A stretch of 64,000 bases of DNA from Azospirillum oleiclasticum (GTDB taxonomy: Bacteria > Pseudomonadota > Alphaproteobacteria > Azospirillales > Azospirillaceae). The DNA lies in the NCBI RefSeq assembly GCF_013423485.1, contig NZ_JABFFR010000050.1:16548-80547 (forward strand), written 5' to 3'. Shown piece after piece: positions 1-8,729 of the stretch; the first letter of the stretch is position 1, and each line of letters begins with the position of its first letter. Below the pieces are notes generated by a model that had not been told where the DNA came from, ran no database searches, and saw only the letters and a program-made list of their open reading frames with translations. The translations under genes were made by a program, and so were the position numbers.

Positions 1-50
1 TGCACACGGCGCTCGACGAAATCTCCCAACCTTCGCAACCCGACCGGTGA
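1..50 (+). CDS. 3' end of an unidentified gene (partial)
   Basis: An open frame enters from the left edge and ends at a TGA at 48-50, reading ...HTALDEISQPSQPDR. Only 15 codons are visible, so neither function nor even coding status can be established. The stop sits 11 bases before the start of the next gene and overlaps that gene's ribosome binding site, which is the spacing expected of two genes in one transcript. Confidence 0.35.
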   Translation, partial: HTALDEISQPSQPDR

Positions 51-61
51 GGACCGCCGCC

Positions 62-346
62 ATGGACGACACCCGAATCCGCGACCGCGCCTACGAGCTG
101 TGGGAAAGCGAAGGCCGCCCCGACGGCCGGCACGAGGAGCATTGGCACCAGGCACGGCGTGAGCTGGACGGGGAGGGCGCCTCGTCCGCCGCGGACAGCG
201 CCGCCGACAGCGCCCCGGGCCCGGACGCCGGCATCCCGGTGCCTGGCAACGCCAGCCAGGACAGCCTGCACGAGGCGGCAGAACGCTTCCGCGACATGGA
301 CCGGGAGCAGCGCAAGGCCGACGCCGGGACGGCCTCGACGCCCTGA
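62..346 (+). CDS. DUF2934 domain protein
   Basis: Small acidic, soluble protein of 94 residues. The N-terminal part (about residues 3-30) carries the DUF2934 pattern: an IRDRAYELWESEGRP stretch followed by HEEHWHQA. The family is common in alphaproteobacteria and has no known function. The rest is low-complexity, rich in Ala, Asp and Gly, and probably disordered. The ATG at 62 is preceded by GTGAGGA; a GTG at 47 in the same frame would overlap that site and is less likely. A stress-related role is often guessed for this family because the domain is found near stress genes, but nothing here shows it. Confidence 0.75.
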   Translation: MDDTRIRDRAYELWESEGRPDGRHEEHWHQARRELDGEGASSAADSAADSAPGPDAGIPVPGNASQDSLHEAAERFRDMDREQRKADAGTASTP

Positions 347-380
347 CCGGACCGACGGAAGCGCCGGTACGGCCCCGGCC

Positions 381-998
381 TCAGCCTCCCCGCACCCGCA
401 GGCCGCTCATGATCAGCGCGATGTGCTGATCGGCGATCTGTTGCGGGGTGAGGGGGCCGTCGGGGCGGTACCAGCGGGCGATCCAGCTCAGCGCGCCCGC
501 CAGCATGAAGGCGGCGACCTTGGCGTCGCAGGGCACGATCTCCCCCGCCTCGATTCCGCGCTGGATCAGGCTGCGGAACTTGGCGTCGATGCCGCGCTTC
601 AGCGTGCGCAGCGTGCGCCGGCTTTCCGCGTTCAGCGGTTCCTCGCCGACACGGATCAGGCACATGCCGAAGTCCATCGTCACGATCTCCGCGTATTTGT
701 GCATGACGGCGATCAGCTCGTCATAGACGGACCCGCCGGAGCCGATGACCTCGTTCGCCGCCTCCTCCATGAGTTCGAGGCCCATGCGGGCGCACTCGAA
801 CAGGATCTCCTCCTTGTTCTTCACGTAATAGTAGATGGTCGGCTTGCTGACGTTGAGGCGGCGGGCGATGTCGTCCAGCGAGGTGGCGTGGTAGCCGGTC
901 TCGTTGAACGCCTGCGCCGCCACCGTCAGAACGGCGATGCGCTTCGCCTCCCGCTCGCTCTGCCGGTCGCCGGCGGCCTTCCACGGCGAATCCGTCAT
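381..998 (-). CDS. TetR/AcrR-family transcriptional regulator
   Basis: 205 residues. The N-terminal helix-turn-helix (about 25-65) contains FNETGYHATSLDDIARRLNVSK followed by PTIYYYVKNKEEIL, the standard TetR recognition region; the remainder is a helical ligand-binding domain. The gene is divergent from the enoyl-CoA hydratase/Liv operon with 156 bases between, so it very probably controls that operon, with an acyl-CoA or the imported acid as the plausible inducer (inference). The ATG at 998 is preceded by AGAGGA. The frame stays open upstream, but no upstream start has a comparable ribosome site. Confidence 0.9.
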   Translation of the reverse strand: MTDSPWKAAGDRQSEREAKRIAVLTVAAQAFNETGYHATSLDDIARRLNVSKPTIYYYVKNKEEILFECARMGLELMEEAANEVIGSGGSVYDELIAVMHKYAEIVTMDFGMCLIRVGEEPLNAESRRTLRTLKRGIDAKFRSLIQRGIEAGEIVPCDAKVAAFMLAGALSWIARWYRPDGPLTPQQIADQHIALIMSGLRVRGG

Positions 999-1053
999 GG
1001 TCCGTCCTCTTCCCCCGCCGCGCGGTGCGGCATATTGTTCGTTCATCATACCA

Positions 1054-1082
1054 TTGACGGCGCGAATTGAAACCGTTATCCT
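1054..1082 (+). promoter_or_regulatory. Candidate promoter of the hydratase/Liv operon
   Basis: TTGACG (1054-1059) and TATCCT (1077-1082) are separated by 17 bases, a good sigma-70-type match ahead of the gene at 1155. A GTTA (1075-1078) ... TAAC (1092-1095) imperfect dyad overlaps the -10 box and could be the operator of the divergent TetR regulator. A hairpin CCCGGC/GCCGGG lies further down in the leader at 1103-1121. Prediction only. Confidence 0.45.
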
Positions 1083-1154
1083 ACTCCCCGGTAACATGGC
1101 TTCCCGGCAGTAAACGCCGGGACGGCCCATAAGAAAGCAATCGGGGAGGAGTTC

Positions 1155-1940
1155 GTGGGCGAGCCGACCGCACCGGTCCTGTTGTCGCGCGACGGCGCGG
1201 TTTCGACGATCCGCTTCAACCGGCCCTCCGTCCTCAACGCGCTCGACGAACCCACCGCGGCGGCCTTCCGCGACGCCTGCCGCGCGGTGGCGGAGGACGG
1301 CACGCGGGTGCTGGTGATCGCCGGCAACGGGCGCGGCTTCATGGCCGGCGGCGACCTCGCCCGCTTCCGCGCCGACGGGGCGGCGGACATCGCCCGCACC
1401 ATCATCGAGGCCCTGCACGAGGGGCTGATGATCCTCGACCGGCTGGAGGCGCCGGTGATCGCCTCGGTCCATGGACCGGTGGCCGGGGCGGGGATGAGCG
1501 TCGCCATGGCAACCGACCTCTGCATCGCCGCCGACGATGCCAAGTTCACGCTGGCCTACGCCCGCATCGGCACCACGCCGGACGGCTCCAGCACCTACAA
1601 CCTGCCGCGGCTGGTCGGGCTGCGCCGGGCGATGGAGATCGCGCTACTGGCCGACACCATCGACGCGTCGGACGCGCTGCGCCTCGGCCTCGTCAACCGG
1701 GTGGTGCCGGCGGCGGCGTTGGCGGAGGAGACGGCGGCGCTGGCCGCCCGTCTGGCCGCCGGTCCCACCCGCGCCTACGCCGGCATCCGCCGGCTGCTGC
1801 GGCAATCCTGGACCAGCGGGCTGGAAAGCCAGCTCGCGGCGGAAGCCGACGCCTTCTGCGCGTCCGCCGGGACGGAGGATTTCAAGGAGGGGATCGAGGC
1901 CTTCTTCGGCAAGCGGCGGGCGGACTTCCATGGGCGCTGA
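1155..1940 (+). CDS. Enoyl-CoA hydratase/isomerase family protein
   Basis: 261 residues of the crotonase fold, which hydrates or isomerises acyl-CoA thioesters. The oxyanion-hole segments are visible: GRGFMAGGDL near residue 60 and GPVAGAGMSVAMATDL near residue 113. The active-site loop reads TTPDGSSTYNLPRLVG, with an Asp where PaaG-type isomerases and 4-chlorobenzoyl-CoA dehalogenases have one and without the Glu of classical hydratases, so isomerase-like chemistry is possible. The GTG start is chosen because GGGGAGGA lies 5 bases upstream. It is the first gene of the operon and overlaps livG by 11 bases. Confidence 0.88.
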   Translation: MGEPTAPVLLSRDGAVSTIRFNRPSVLNALDEPTAAAFRDACRAVAEDGTRVLVIAGNGRGFMAGGDLARFRADGAADIARTIIEALHEGLMILDRLEAPVIASVHGPVAGAGMSVAMATDLCIAADDAKFTLAYARIGTTPDGSSTYNLPRLVGLRRAMEIALLADTIDASDALRLGLVNRVVPAAALAEETAALAARLAAGPTRAYAGIRRLLRQSWTSGLESQLAAEADAFCASAGTEDFKEGIEAFFGKRRADFHGR

Positions 1941-2781
1941 CGCCGCACCCGCCACCCCGGTCCTGGAGGTCGAGAACCTCTCCCTGTCCTTCGGCGGCAT
2001 CCGCGCGCTGAACGGGGTAAGCTTCGCGGTGCAGCCGGGCTCCATCACCTCGGTCATCGGCCCCAACGGGGCCGGCAAGACCTCGCTCTTCAACAGCATC
2101 TCGGGCTTCTACAAGTCCACCGGCACGGTGCGGGTGGACGGCAAGCCCATCGACCACCTGCACCCGCCGGAGCGCGCGAAGCTCGGCCTCGCCCGCAGCT
2201 TCCAGAACATCGCGCTGTTCCGCGGCATGACGGTGCTCGACAACATCAAGCTCGGCCGCCACGCCCACATGAAGACCGGGCTGCTCGACGCGCTGTTCTA
2301 TTTTGGCCGCGCCCGGCGGGAGGAGGTGGAACTGCGCCGCGAGGTCGAGGAGCGCATCATCGACTTCCTGGAGATCGACCACATCCGCAAGGCGCCGGTC
2401 GCCTCCTTGCCCTACGGCCTGCAGAAGCGGGTGGAGTTGGCCCGCGCGCTCGCCATGCGGCCGCGGCTGCTGATGCTGGACGAGCCGGTCGCCGGCATGA
2501 ACCGCGAGGAGACGGAGGACATGGCCCGCTTCATCCTCGACGTGCGCGAGGAATGGGGCGTGCCGGTGCTGATGGTCGAGCACGACATGGGCATGGTGAT
2601 GGACATCTCCGACCATGTGGTCGTGCTCAACTTCGGGCAGATGATCGCCCAGGGCACCCCGCGGGAGGTTCAGGCCAACCCGGAGGTCGCCGCCGCCTAT
2701 CTCGGCACCGGTGACGTCGCCGACCTGCGTCGCCGCGTCGCCGCCGAGACCCGCCTTCCCGAGACGCGGGAGGTGGCGTGA
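1930..2781 (+). CDS. livG: Branched-chain amino acid-type ABC transporter ATPase (LivG)
   Basis: 283 residues. One of two cytoplasmic ATPases of an HAAT-family importer. Walker A is GPNGAGKTS, the signature region reads LPYGLQKRVELARAL, Walker B is LLMLDEP followed by VAGMN, and an H-loop HD occurs in LMVEHDMGMVM. The start ATG lies inside the end of the hydratase gene; the open frame extends further back, but the LivG homology begins here (VLEVENLSLSFGG). The stop overlaps the livH start (TGATG). The substrate is probably not an amino acid, given the CoA genes in the same operon. Confidence 0.93.
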   Translation: MGADAAPATPVLEVENLSLSFGGIRALNGVSFAVQPGSITSVIGPNGAGKTSLFNSISGFYKSTGTVRVDGKPIDHLHPPERAKLGLARSFQNIALFRGMTVLDNIKLGRHAHMKTGLLDALFYFGRARREEVELRREVEERIIDFLEIDHIRKAPVASLPYGLQKRVELARALAMRPRLLMLDEPVAGMNREETEDMARFILDVREEWGVPVLMVEHDMGMVMDISDHVVVLNFGQMIAQGTPREVQANPEVAAAYLGTGDVADLRRRVAAETRLPETREVA

Positions 2782-3665
2782 TGGAGATGGACTGGCTGCT
2801 GCTGGCGGAGGTCAGCCTGGCCGGGCTCGGCACCGGCGGGCTCTACGCGCTGACCGCGCTGGCCTTCGTCATCATCTACAAGGCCACCCGCGTAGTGAAC
2901 CTCGCCATCGGCGAGATCCTGATGCTGGGCGCCTACGCCTTCTTCGGGCTGGCCGCCGGCTGGGCGCTGCCCTGGTGGGTGGCGGCGCTGGGGGCGCTGG
3001 CGGTGGCGGGCGTCTTCGGCGCGGTGGTCGAGCGCACCATCATCCGCCCGATGCTGGGGGAAAGCCCGATCTCCGTCTTCATGGTCACGGTGGGGCTGGG
3101 CAGCATGCTGGTGGGGGTGGTCGAGCTGATCTGGACCGCCGACCCGCACCGCCTGCCGGAGTTCATGCCCAACACGCCGATCCTGATCGGCGATGCCTTC
3201 CTGGCGCCCAAGATCGGCTACGGCTTCATGGTCGCCGCGGCGGTGATCGCCGTCTTCGTGCTGCTGTTCCGCTTCTGGCGCGGCGGGGTGGCGCTGCGCG
3301 CCACGGCCAGCGATCAGGCGGCGGCCTATTCGGTGGGCATCAACGTGCCGGGCGTCTTCTCGCTGGCCTGGATCGTCGCCTGCATGGTGGCGGCGGGGGC
3401 CGGCATCCTGGTGGGTTCCATCGGCGGCATCAGCTCAACCATGGGGGTGTTCGGGCTGTCGGTGCTGGTGGTGGTGATCGTCGGCGGGCTGGACAGCGTG
3501 CCGGGCGCGCTGGTGGCCGGGCTGCTGGTCGGTCTGGTCGAAGCACTCGCCGGGGCCTATCTGGGCGGCGAGTTCAAGCTGCTGGCGACCTTCTCCCTGC
3601 TGGTGGCGGTGCTGATGGTGCACCCCTACGGCCTGTTCGGCACCCGCGAGATCGAGAGGCTCTGA
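2781..3665 (+). CDS. livH: Branched-chain amino acid-type ABC permease (LivH)
   Basis: 294-residue polytopic inner-membrane protein with about eight hydrophobic segments. The N-terminal GLGTGGLYALTALAFVIIYK and the VNLAIGEILMLGAY stretch are typical of LivH. It forms the transmembrane channel with LivM. A GTG directly before the ATG is also possible, but the ATG at 2781 overlaps the livG stop and has GGGAGG upstream. It is translated as part of the tightly packed liv operon, with four bases to livM. Confidence 0.93.
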   Translation: MEMDWLLLAEVSLAGLGTGGLYALTALAFVIIYKATRVVNLAIGEILMLGAYAFFGLAAGWALPWWVAALGALAVAGVFGAVVERTIIRPMLGESPISVFMVTVGLGSMLVGVVELIWTADPHRLPEFMPNTPILIGDAFLAPKIGYGFMVAAAVIAVFVLLFRFWRGGVALRATASDQAAAYSVGINVPGVFSLAWIVACMVAAGAGILVGSIGGISSTMGVFGLSVLVVVIVGGLDSVPGALVAGLLVGLVEALAGAYLGGEFKLLATFSLLVAVLMVHPYGLFGTREIERL

Positions 3666-3669
3666 GGCC

Positions 3670-4713
3670 ATGCGCATCGCCACCGCCAAGGAGACCTACG
3701 CCGCCGACGAGGCGCTGTTCGACACCGCCGTGCAGCGGGTGTGGTTCGCGATCCTGCTGGCGGCGCTCGCCCTCTTCCCCTTCCTGGCCGACCAGTACTG
3801 GCTGTTCCTGGCCGGGCTGGCGGCGATCAACGTGATCAGCGTCACCGGGCTCAACATCCTCACCGGCTACACCGGTCTGGTCAGCCTGGGGCAGGCCGCC
3901 TTCATGGGGGTGGGGGCCTACACCGTCGCCGTCATGGAGGCGCGGCTGGGCACGCCGGTGCTGCTCAACCTCTTGGGTGGCGGCCTCGTCGCCGCCGGGG
4001 TGGGGATGGTCTTTGGGCTGCCCAGCCTGCGGGTGAAGGGGCTGTACCTCGCCATCGCCACCATCGCCGCCTCCTTCATCCTGCATTTCGTCTTCGCCAA
4101 CTGGACGTCGGTGACGCGCGGTGTGTCGGGCATCAACGTGCCGCCGGCCGCGTTCTTCGGCATGGCGCTCGACACGCCCTTCAAGCTCTACTGGCTGATC
4201 ATGCCGATCACGGTGCTGCTTCTGCTGGGGGCGGCCAACCTGTTCCGCACGCGGGTGGGGCGGGCCTTCATCGCCGTGCGCGACCGCGACATCTCGGCCG
4301 AGGTGCTGGGCATCCCGCTCTTGCGCACGAAGCTGACCAGCTTCGCGCTGGCGTCCTTCTACGCCGGGGTGGCCGGGGGTCTGTGGGCCTATTTCTTCCG
4401 GGTGGTGACGCCGGAGAGCTTTCCGCTGCTGCTGTCCATCTTCCTCTTGGCGGCGATCATCGTCGGCGGCATGGGGACCATCCTCGGCGGCATCCTGGGT
4501 GCCGTCTTCATGACGCTGGTGCCGGAGTTCCTGAAGCTGCTGGTCGGCTTCGTCACCCCGGTCTGGCCGGACGCGGCGGTGCATCTGTCGCCGGTGCGCA
4601 CGGTGGTGTTCGGCGCGATGATCGTTGGCTTCCTGATCTTCGAGCCGCAGGGTCTCGCCGAGATGTGGCGGCGCACCCGGCGCTTCTTCCATCTCTGGCC
4701 TTTCAAGACGTGA
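3670..4713 (+). CDS. livM: Branched-chain amino acid-type ABC permease (LivM)
   Basis: 347 residues with about nine membrane spans. The family signature NILTGYTGLVSLGQAAFMGVGAY is seen near residues 60-85, and GRAFIAVRDRDISAEVLGI near 195. It pairs with LivH to form the pore. The C-terminal end MWRRTRRFFHLWPFKT is basic and cytoplasmic. It lies between livH (4 bases) and the binding-protein gene (28 bases). Confidence 0.93.
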   Translation: MRIATAKETYAADEALFDTAVQRVWFAILLAALALFPFLADQYWLFLAGLAAINVISVTGLNILTGYTGLVSLGQAAFMGVGAYTVAVMEARLGTPVLLNLLGGGLVAAGVGMVFGLPSLRVKGLYLAIATIAASFILHFVFANWTSVTRGVSGINVPPAAFFGMALDTPFKLYWLIMPITVLLLLGAANLFRTRVGRAFIAVRDRDISAEVLGIPLLRTKLTSFALASFYAGVAGGLWAYFFRVVTPESFPLLLSIFLLAAIIVGGMGTILGGILGAVFMTLVPEFLKLLVGFVTPVWPDAAVHLSPVRTVVFGAMIVGFLIFEPQGLAEMWRRTRRFFHLWPFKT

Positions 4714-4741
4714 CCATACAAACGACAGGGGAGGAACGGCT

Positions 4742-5926
4742 ATGCTCACCATGACGCGGCGGGGATTCGGGGGTCTGGCGCTGGGGGCCGGGGCGGCGGC
4801 GGCGCTGCCGTTCGGCGGCGGGGCCTGGGCGCAGGGGGCCGACATCGTGCTCGGCGGCTCGATCCCGATGACCGGGGTCTTCGCCTTCGCCGGCATCGGC
4901 ATCCACGCCGGCATTTCCGACTATGTGAAGATCGTCAACGACGCCGGCGGCATCAAAGGCCGCAAGCTGCGCTTCGCCTTCGAGGACACCGCCTACAAGG
5001 TCGATGCCTCCGTCGCCGTCTTCAACAAGCTGGTGGCGCAGGAGAAGCCGACCCTCTACTACGGCGACAGCACCGGCTTCTCCAAGACCATCAACCCGGA
5101 GCTGGAGCGCAACGGCGGCATGATCATGGCCGGTGCGTCCTTCGCGTCGGAACTCAACGACCCGAAGAAGTTCCCGCTGCAATTCATGGCCGGTCCCGAC
5201 TACACCGAGATGGTCGGCATCCTGCTGCGCTACATCGCGAAGGAGAAGCCGGGGGCGAAGGTCGCCTTCGTCCATTCCGACACCGAGTTCGGCCGCGACC
5301 CCATCGCCACGTCCGAGAAGAAGGCGGTCGAGCAGGGGCTGAAGGTGGTGGAGAAGATCGTCACCCCGCCCGGCAGCGTCGACATCTCCACCGAGGTGCT
5401 GAAGCTGCGCCGCGCCGCACCCGACTTCACCATCTTCCACGGCTACGTGATGGCCCCGATCCCGGAGTTCATCGCCCAGGCCAAGCAGATGGGCATGACC
5501 AGCCGCTTCATGGGCACCTTCTGGAGCATGGACAACTCCATGGTCCAGAAGATGGGCGATCTGGCCGACGGCTTCATGGGTGTCATGCCCTACCGCTACT
5601 ACTACGACACGGAGGGCAACGCGCCGATGCTGGCGAAGATCCGCCAGATGCGGCCCGAATACCAGTCCACCGCCTACATGCAGGGCTTCCTGACCGCCAT
5701 GCTGATGACCGAGGCGGTCAAGCGCACGCTGGAATCCGGCCAGGATCTGAACGGCAAGACGCTGAAGGCGTCGCTGAACTCCATCAAGGATTTCGACACC
5801 GGCGGCATCATCGGCGTGCCGATCTCCATCCCCGGCAACAGCATCCCGGTGGGGCGCATCTACCGCGCCGACGTTCAGAAGAAGCTGATGGTCCCGGCCT
5901 CGGACTGGATCAAGCTGGAGGCGTGA
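4742..5926 (+). CDS. Periplasmic substrate-binding protein of the Liv-type importer
   Basis: 394 residues. The N-terminus MLTMTRRGFGGLALGAGAAAAL has a twin-arginine motif and a hydrophobic stretch ending near AWAQG, so export may go through Tat. The mature part starts IVLGGSIPMTGVFAFAGIG, as in type I periplasmic ligand-binding proteins (Peripla_BP_6 class). Relatives in such clusters bind aromatic, alicyclic or fatty acids as well as amino acids; the ligand cannot be read from sequence. The ribosome site GGGGAGGAAC lies 5 bases before the ATG. It is the only gene for a binding protein in the operon. Confidence 0.9.
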   Translation: MLTMTRRGFGGLALGAGAAAALPFGGGAWAQGADIVLGGSIPMTGVFAFAGIGIHAGISDYVKIVNDAGGIKGRKLRFAFEDTAYKVDASVAVFNKLVAQEKPTLYYGDSTGFSKTINPELERNGGMIMAGASFASELNDPKKFPLQFMAGPDYTEMVGILLRYIAKEKPGAKVAFVHSDTEFGRDPIATSEKKAVEQGLKVVEKIVTPPGSVDISTEVLKLRRAAPDFTIFHGYVMAPIPEFIAQAKQMGMTSRFMGTFWSMDNSMVQKMGDLADGFMGVMPYRYYYDTEGNAPMLAKIRQMRPEYQSTAYMQGFLTAMLMTEAVKRTLESGQDLNGKTLKASLNSIKDFDTGGIIGVPISIPGNSIPVGRIYRADVQKKLMVPASDWIKLEA

Positions 5927-5967
5927 TCGCGGGCGTTCCACGTTTACGCGCTGCGCCCCCACCCCGA

Positions 5968-5995
5968 CCCTCCCCCATCTTGCGACGGGGGAGGG
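5968..5995. repeat. GC-rich inverted repeat (CCCTC-family), copy 1
   Basis: Perfect 9-base arms, CCCTCCCCC (5968-5976) and GGGGGAGGG (5987-5995), with a 10-base loop, in the 125-base gap between the binding-protein gene and livF. It could fold in the mRNA and protect or attenuate the upstream, highly expressed binding-protein message. The same CCCTC...GAGGG core recurs at 8670, 25440, 37869 and 61596. Confidence 0.7.
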
Positions 5996-6051
5996 CTTGG
6001 TGGGGGCTCACCTCGACCACTCCCCACCCCACCCCCGGAGCCACCCCGCCC

Positions 6052-6855
6052 ATGACCGCGGCCCCGATCCTCGAGGTCACCAACATCGAGGTCATCTACA
6101 AGAAGACCATCCAGGTGCTGCGCGGCCTGTCGCTGGCGGTGCCGAAGGGGGAGATCGTGGCCCTGCTCGGCTCCAACGGGGCGGGCAAGTCCACCACGCT
6201 GAAGGCCGTCTCCAACCTGTTGTCGCTGGAGAACGGGGCGGTCAGCGCCGGCTCCATCCGCTTCGCCGGCACCGACGTGTCGACCCTGCGCCCGCACGAG
6301 CTGGTGCGTTCCGGCCTTTTCCATGTGATGGAGGGCCGCCGCATCTTCGAGGATCTGACGGTGGACGAGAACCTCGTCGCCGCCACCTACGCCCGCACCG
6401 GTTCCGCCGCCGCCCGCTTCGATCTGGTCTACGAGTATTTCCCCAACCTGCACACCCGCCGCGGCGTGCGCGCCGGCTACCTGTCGGGTGGCGAGCAGCA
6501 GATGCTGGCCATCGGCCGCGCGCTGGTGGCGGAGCCGCAGCTCATCCTGCTGGACGAGCCGTCGCTGGGCCTGTCGCCCAAGCTGGTGGAGGAGATCTTC
6601 ACCATCATCGCCCGCATCAACGCCGAGCAGCGCGTCTCCATGCTGCTGGTGGAGCAGAACGCCGCCATCGCCTTCGCCGTCGCCAACTACGGCTACATCA
6701 TGGAATCCGGCCGCATCGTCATCGACGGTCCGGTCGAGCGGCTGACCCGCGACCAGGACGTGCGCGAGTTCTACCTGGGCCTGGGCGGGGAGGGCGGGGC
6801 CAGGAGCTACCGCGACATCAAACACTACAAGCGCCGCAAACGGTGGCTGTCATGA
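6052..6855 (+). CDS. livF: Branched-chain amino acid-type ABC transporter ATPase (LivF)
   Basis: 267 residues; the second ATPase of the importer. Walker A GSNGAGKSTTLKA, signature LSGGEQQMLAIGRAL, Walker B LILLDEPSLGLSP. The C-terminus RSYRDIKHYKRRKRWLS is strongly basic, a tail often seen in LivF proteins fused into acyl-CoA synthetase operons. The frame stays open upstream to 5923, but that stretch encodes the inverted repeat and low-complexity Pro/Arg, so the ATG at 6052 is taken. The stop overlaps the next start (ATGA). Confidence 0.92.
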   Translation: MTAAPILEVTNIEVIYKKTIQVLRGLSLAVPKGEIVALLGSNGAGKSTTLKAVSNLLSLENGAVSAGSIRFAGTDVSTLRPHELVRSGLFHVMEGRRIFEDLTVDENLVAATYARTGSAAARFDLVYEYFPNLHTRRGVRAGYLSGGEQQMLAIGRALVAEPQLILLDEPSLGLSPKLVEEIFTIIARINAEQRVSMLLVEQNAAIAFAVANYGYIMESGRIVIDGPVERLTRDQDVREFYLGLGGEGGARSYRDIKHYKRRKRWLS

Positions 6856-8669
6856 CCGCACCGACGATCCACGAACACGGGCTTCCCGAACTCACCCTTC
6901 CCCAGATGCTGCGCGAGCAGGCGCGCCGGCAGCCCGGCCGCGTCGCCCTGCGCCAGAAGGAGTTCGGCATCTGGAACCCCGTCACCTGGGGCCGTTACTT
7001 CGAGCGCGCCCGCGACTTCGGGCTGGGGCTGCTGGCGCTCGGCCTGTCGGAGCCGGGGCATGTCGGCATCCTCGCCGAGAACCGGCAGGAATGGGTGTTC
7101 GCGCAGCTCGGCTGCGGCATCGTGCGGGCGGTCGCCATCGGCGTCTACTCCACCAGCCCGGCGAACGAGGTGGCCTATGTGCTGGGCCACGCCGACGCGG
7201 AGTTCGTGGTCTGCGAGGACCAGGAGCAGGCCGACAAGGTGCTGGAGTGCTGGGACCAGCTTCCCCGCCTCAAGCGCATCATCGTCATGGACATGGACGG
7301 GCTGCGCCGCACCAGCCCCGACCGCGTCATCGGCTTCGAGGCGGTGGAGCGGCTGGGGGCGGAGCTGCACGCGCGGGAGCCGGGCCGCGCCGACGCGCTG
7401 ATCGACATCCAGCGGCTCGATGACATCGCGCTGATGATCTACACCTCGGGCTCCACCGGCAAGCCCAAGGGGGCGATGCTCAGCTACGTCAACATCCGGG
7501 CGGTCGCCCCCGGCCTGATCGAGCGGCTGGGGATGACGGCGGACAGCACGCACCTGTCCTATCTGCCGCTCTGCCATGTGGCGGAGCAGATGCTGACCAA
7601 CTTCGCGCCGATCTATCTCGGCTCCACCGTCAATTTCGGCGAGTCCATCCGCACGGTGCAGGAGGATCTGCGGGAGGTGGCGCCCAGCGTCTTCCTCGGC
7701 GTGCCGCGCATCTGGGAAAAGCTGCACTCCGCCATCGCCATCAAGATCGGGGAGGCCGGGGGCCTGCGACGCCGCCTGTTCGAGCGCGCCATGGCGGCGT
7801 GCGAGCCGTGGGCGGAGACGGAGCCGGCGAAACGGCCCCTCGCGGCCCGCCTGACCTTCGGGTTCTGGTACTGGCTGGTGTTCCGCGCGCTCCAGAACTA
7901 CATCGGTCTGCGCAATGCCCGTGTGGTGATGACCGGGGCCGCCCCCATCTCGCCGCGCATCGTGCGTTTCTTCCGAACGCTGGGCGTGCCGCTGGTGGAG
8001 GTCTACGGCCTCACCGAGACCTCGGGCATGGTGACGGGGCAGTATCTGTCCCAGCGCGTGCCTGGCTGCGTCGGCCCCGCCATCCTGGGTGCCGACGCGC
8101 GGGTGGGCGAGCATGGCGAACTGCTGATCCGCTCCGGCGCCGTCTTCGCCGGCTATTACAAGAACCCGGAGGCGACGGCCCAGAGCATCCGCGACGGCTG
8201 GCTGCACACCGGCGACGTGGTGGAGCTGGTGGACGGGCAGTTCCGCGTGGTGGACCGGCTGAAGGACATCATGATCACCGCGGGCGGCAAGAACCTCAGC
8301 CCGTCGGAGATCGAGAACGCGGCGAAGTCCAGCCCCTACATCAAGGAATGCATCGTCATCGGCGAATCCCGCCGCTACGTCTCCGCCCTCATCCAGATCG
8401 ACGGGGAGACGGTGGGCCAGTGGGCGGAGGAGCAGGGCATCCCCTACACCCATTTCCGCAGCCTGGCCGAACACCCCGCCGTGCGCGAGCTGGTCCAGCG
8501 CGAGATCGACGAGGCCAACGCCGGCCTGGCCCCGGTCTCCCACATCCGCAAGTTCCACTTGCTGACCAAGGAGCTGGACCACGACGACGACGAGGTGACG
8601 GCGACGATGAAGGTCCGCCGCTCCAACATCCAGACGAAATACGCCGCCGAGATCGAGGCGCTGTACTGA
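6852..8669 (+). CDS. AMP-dependent acyl-CoA synthetase (long-chain type)
   Basis: 605 residues. It activates a carboxylic acid to its CoA thioester through an acyl-adenylate. Motifs in order: the P-loop-like IYTSGSTGKPKGAML (about residue 196), LSYLPLCHVAEQ, VYGLTETSG, GWLHTGDVVEL and the C-terminal hinge DRLKDIMITAGGKNLSPSEIE. No signal peptide. It is translationally coupled to livF (ATGA), so the acid is presumably captured by CoA as it enters the cell. The substrate could be a fatty, aromatic or alicyclic acid. A FadD15/long-chain-type relationship is suggested by the layout of its central and C-terminal motifs. Confidence 0.9.
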   Translation: MTAPTIHEHGLPELTLPQMLREQARRQPGRVALRQKEFGIWNPVTWGRYFERARDFGLGLLALGLSEPGHVGILAENRQEWVFAQLGCGIVRAVAIGVYSTSPANEVAYVLGHADAEFVVCEDQEQADKVLECWDQLPRLKRIIVMDMDGLRRTSPDRVIGFEAVERLGAELHAREPGRADALIDIQRLDDIALMIYTSGSTGKPKGAMLSYVNIRAVAPGLIERLGMTADSTHLSYLPLCHVAEQMLTNFAPIYLGSTVNFGESIRTVQEDLREVAPSVFLGVPRIWEKLHSAIAIKIGEAGGLRRRLFERAMAACEPWAETEPAKRPLAARLTFGFWYWLVFRALQNYIGLRNARVVMTGAAPISPRIVRFFRTLGVPLVEVYGLTETSGMVTGQYLSQRVPGCVGPAILGADARVGEHGELLIRSGAVFAGYYKNPEATAQSIRDGWLHTGDVVELVDGQFRVVDRLKDIMITAGGKNLSPSEIENAAKSSPYIKECIVIGESRRYVSALIQIDGETVGQWAEEQGIPYTHFRSLAEHPAVRELVQREIDEANAGLAPVSHIRKFHLLTKELDHDDDEVTATMKVRRSNIQTKYAAEIEALY

Positions 8670-8692
8670 CCCTCTCCCCACCGGGGAGAGGG
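8670..8692. repeat. GC-rich inverted repeat (CCCTC-family), copy 2
   Basis: Perfect 10-base arms CCCTCTCCCC (8670-8679) and GGGGAGAGGG (8683-8692) with a 3-base loop, starting directly after the acyl-CoA synthetase stop codon. It lies inside the operon, 37 bases before the thiolase start, and is not followed by a T run, so it may be a processing or mRNA-stability hairpin rather than a terminator. Confidence 0.75.
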
Positions 8693-8729
8693 CTTTCCAT
8701 GACCAACCCCACCCCCCTGGAGACCCCGC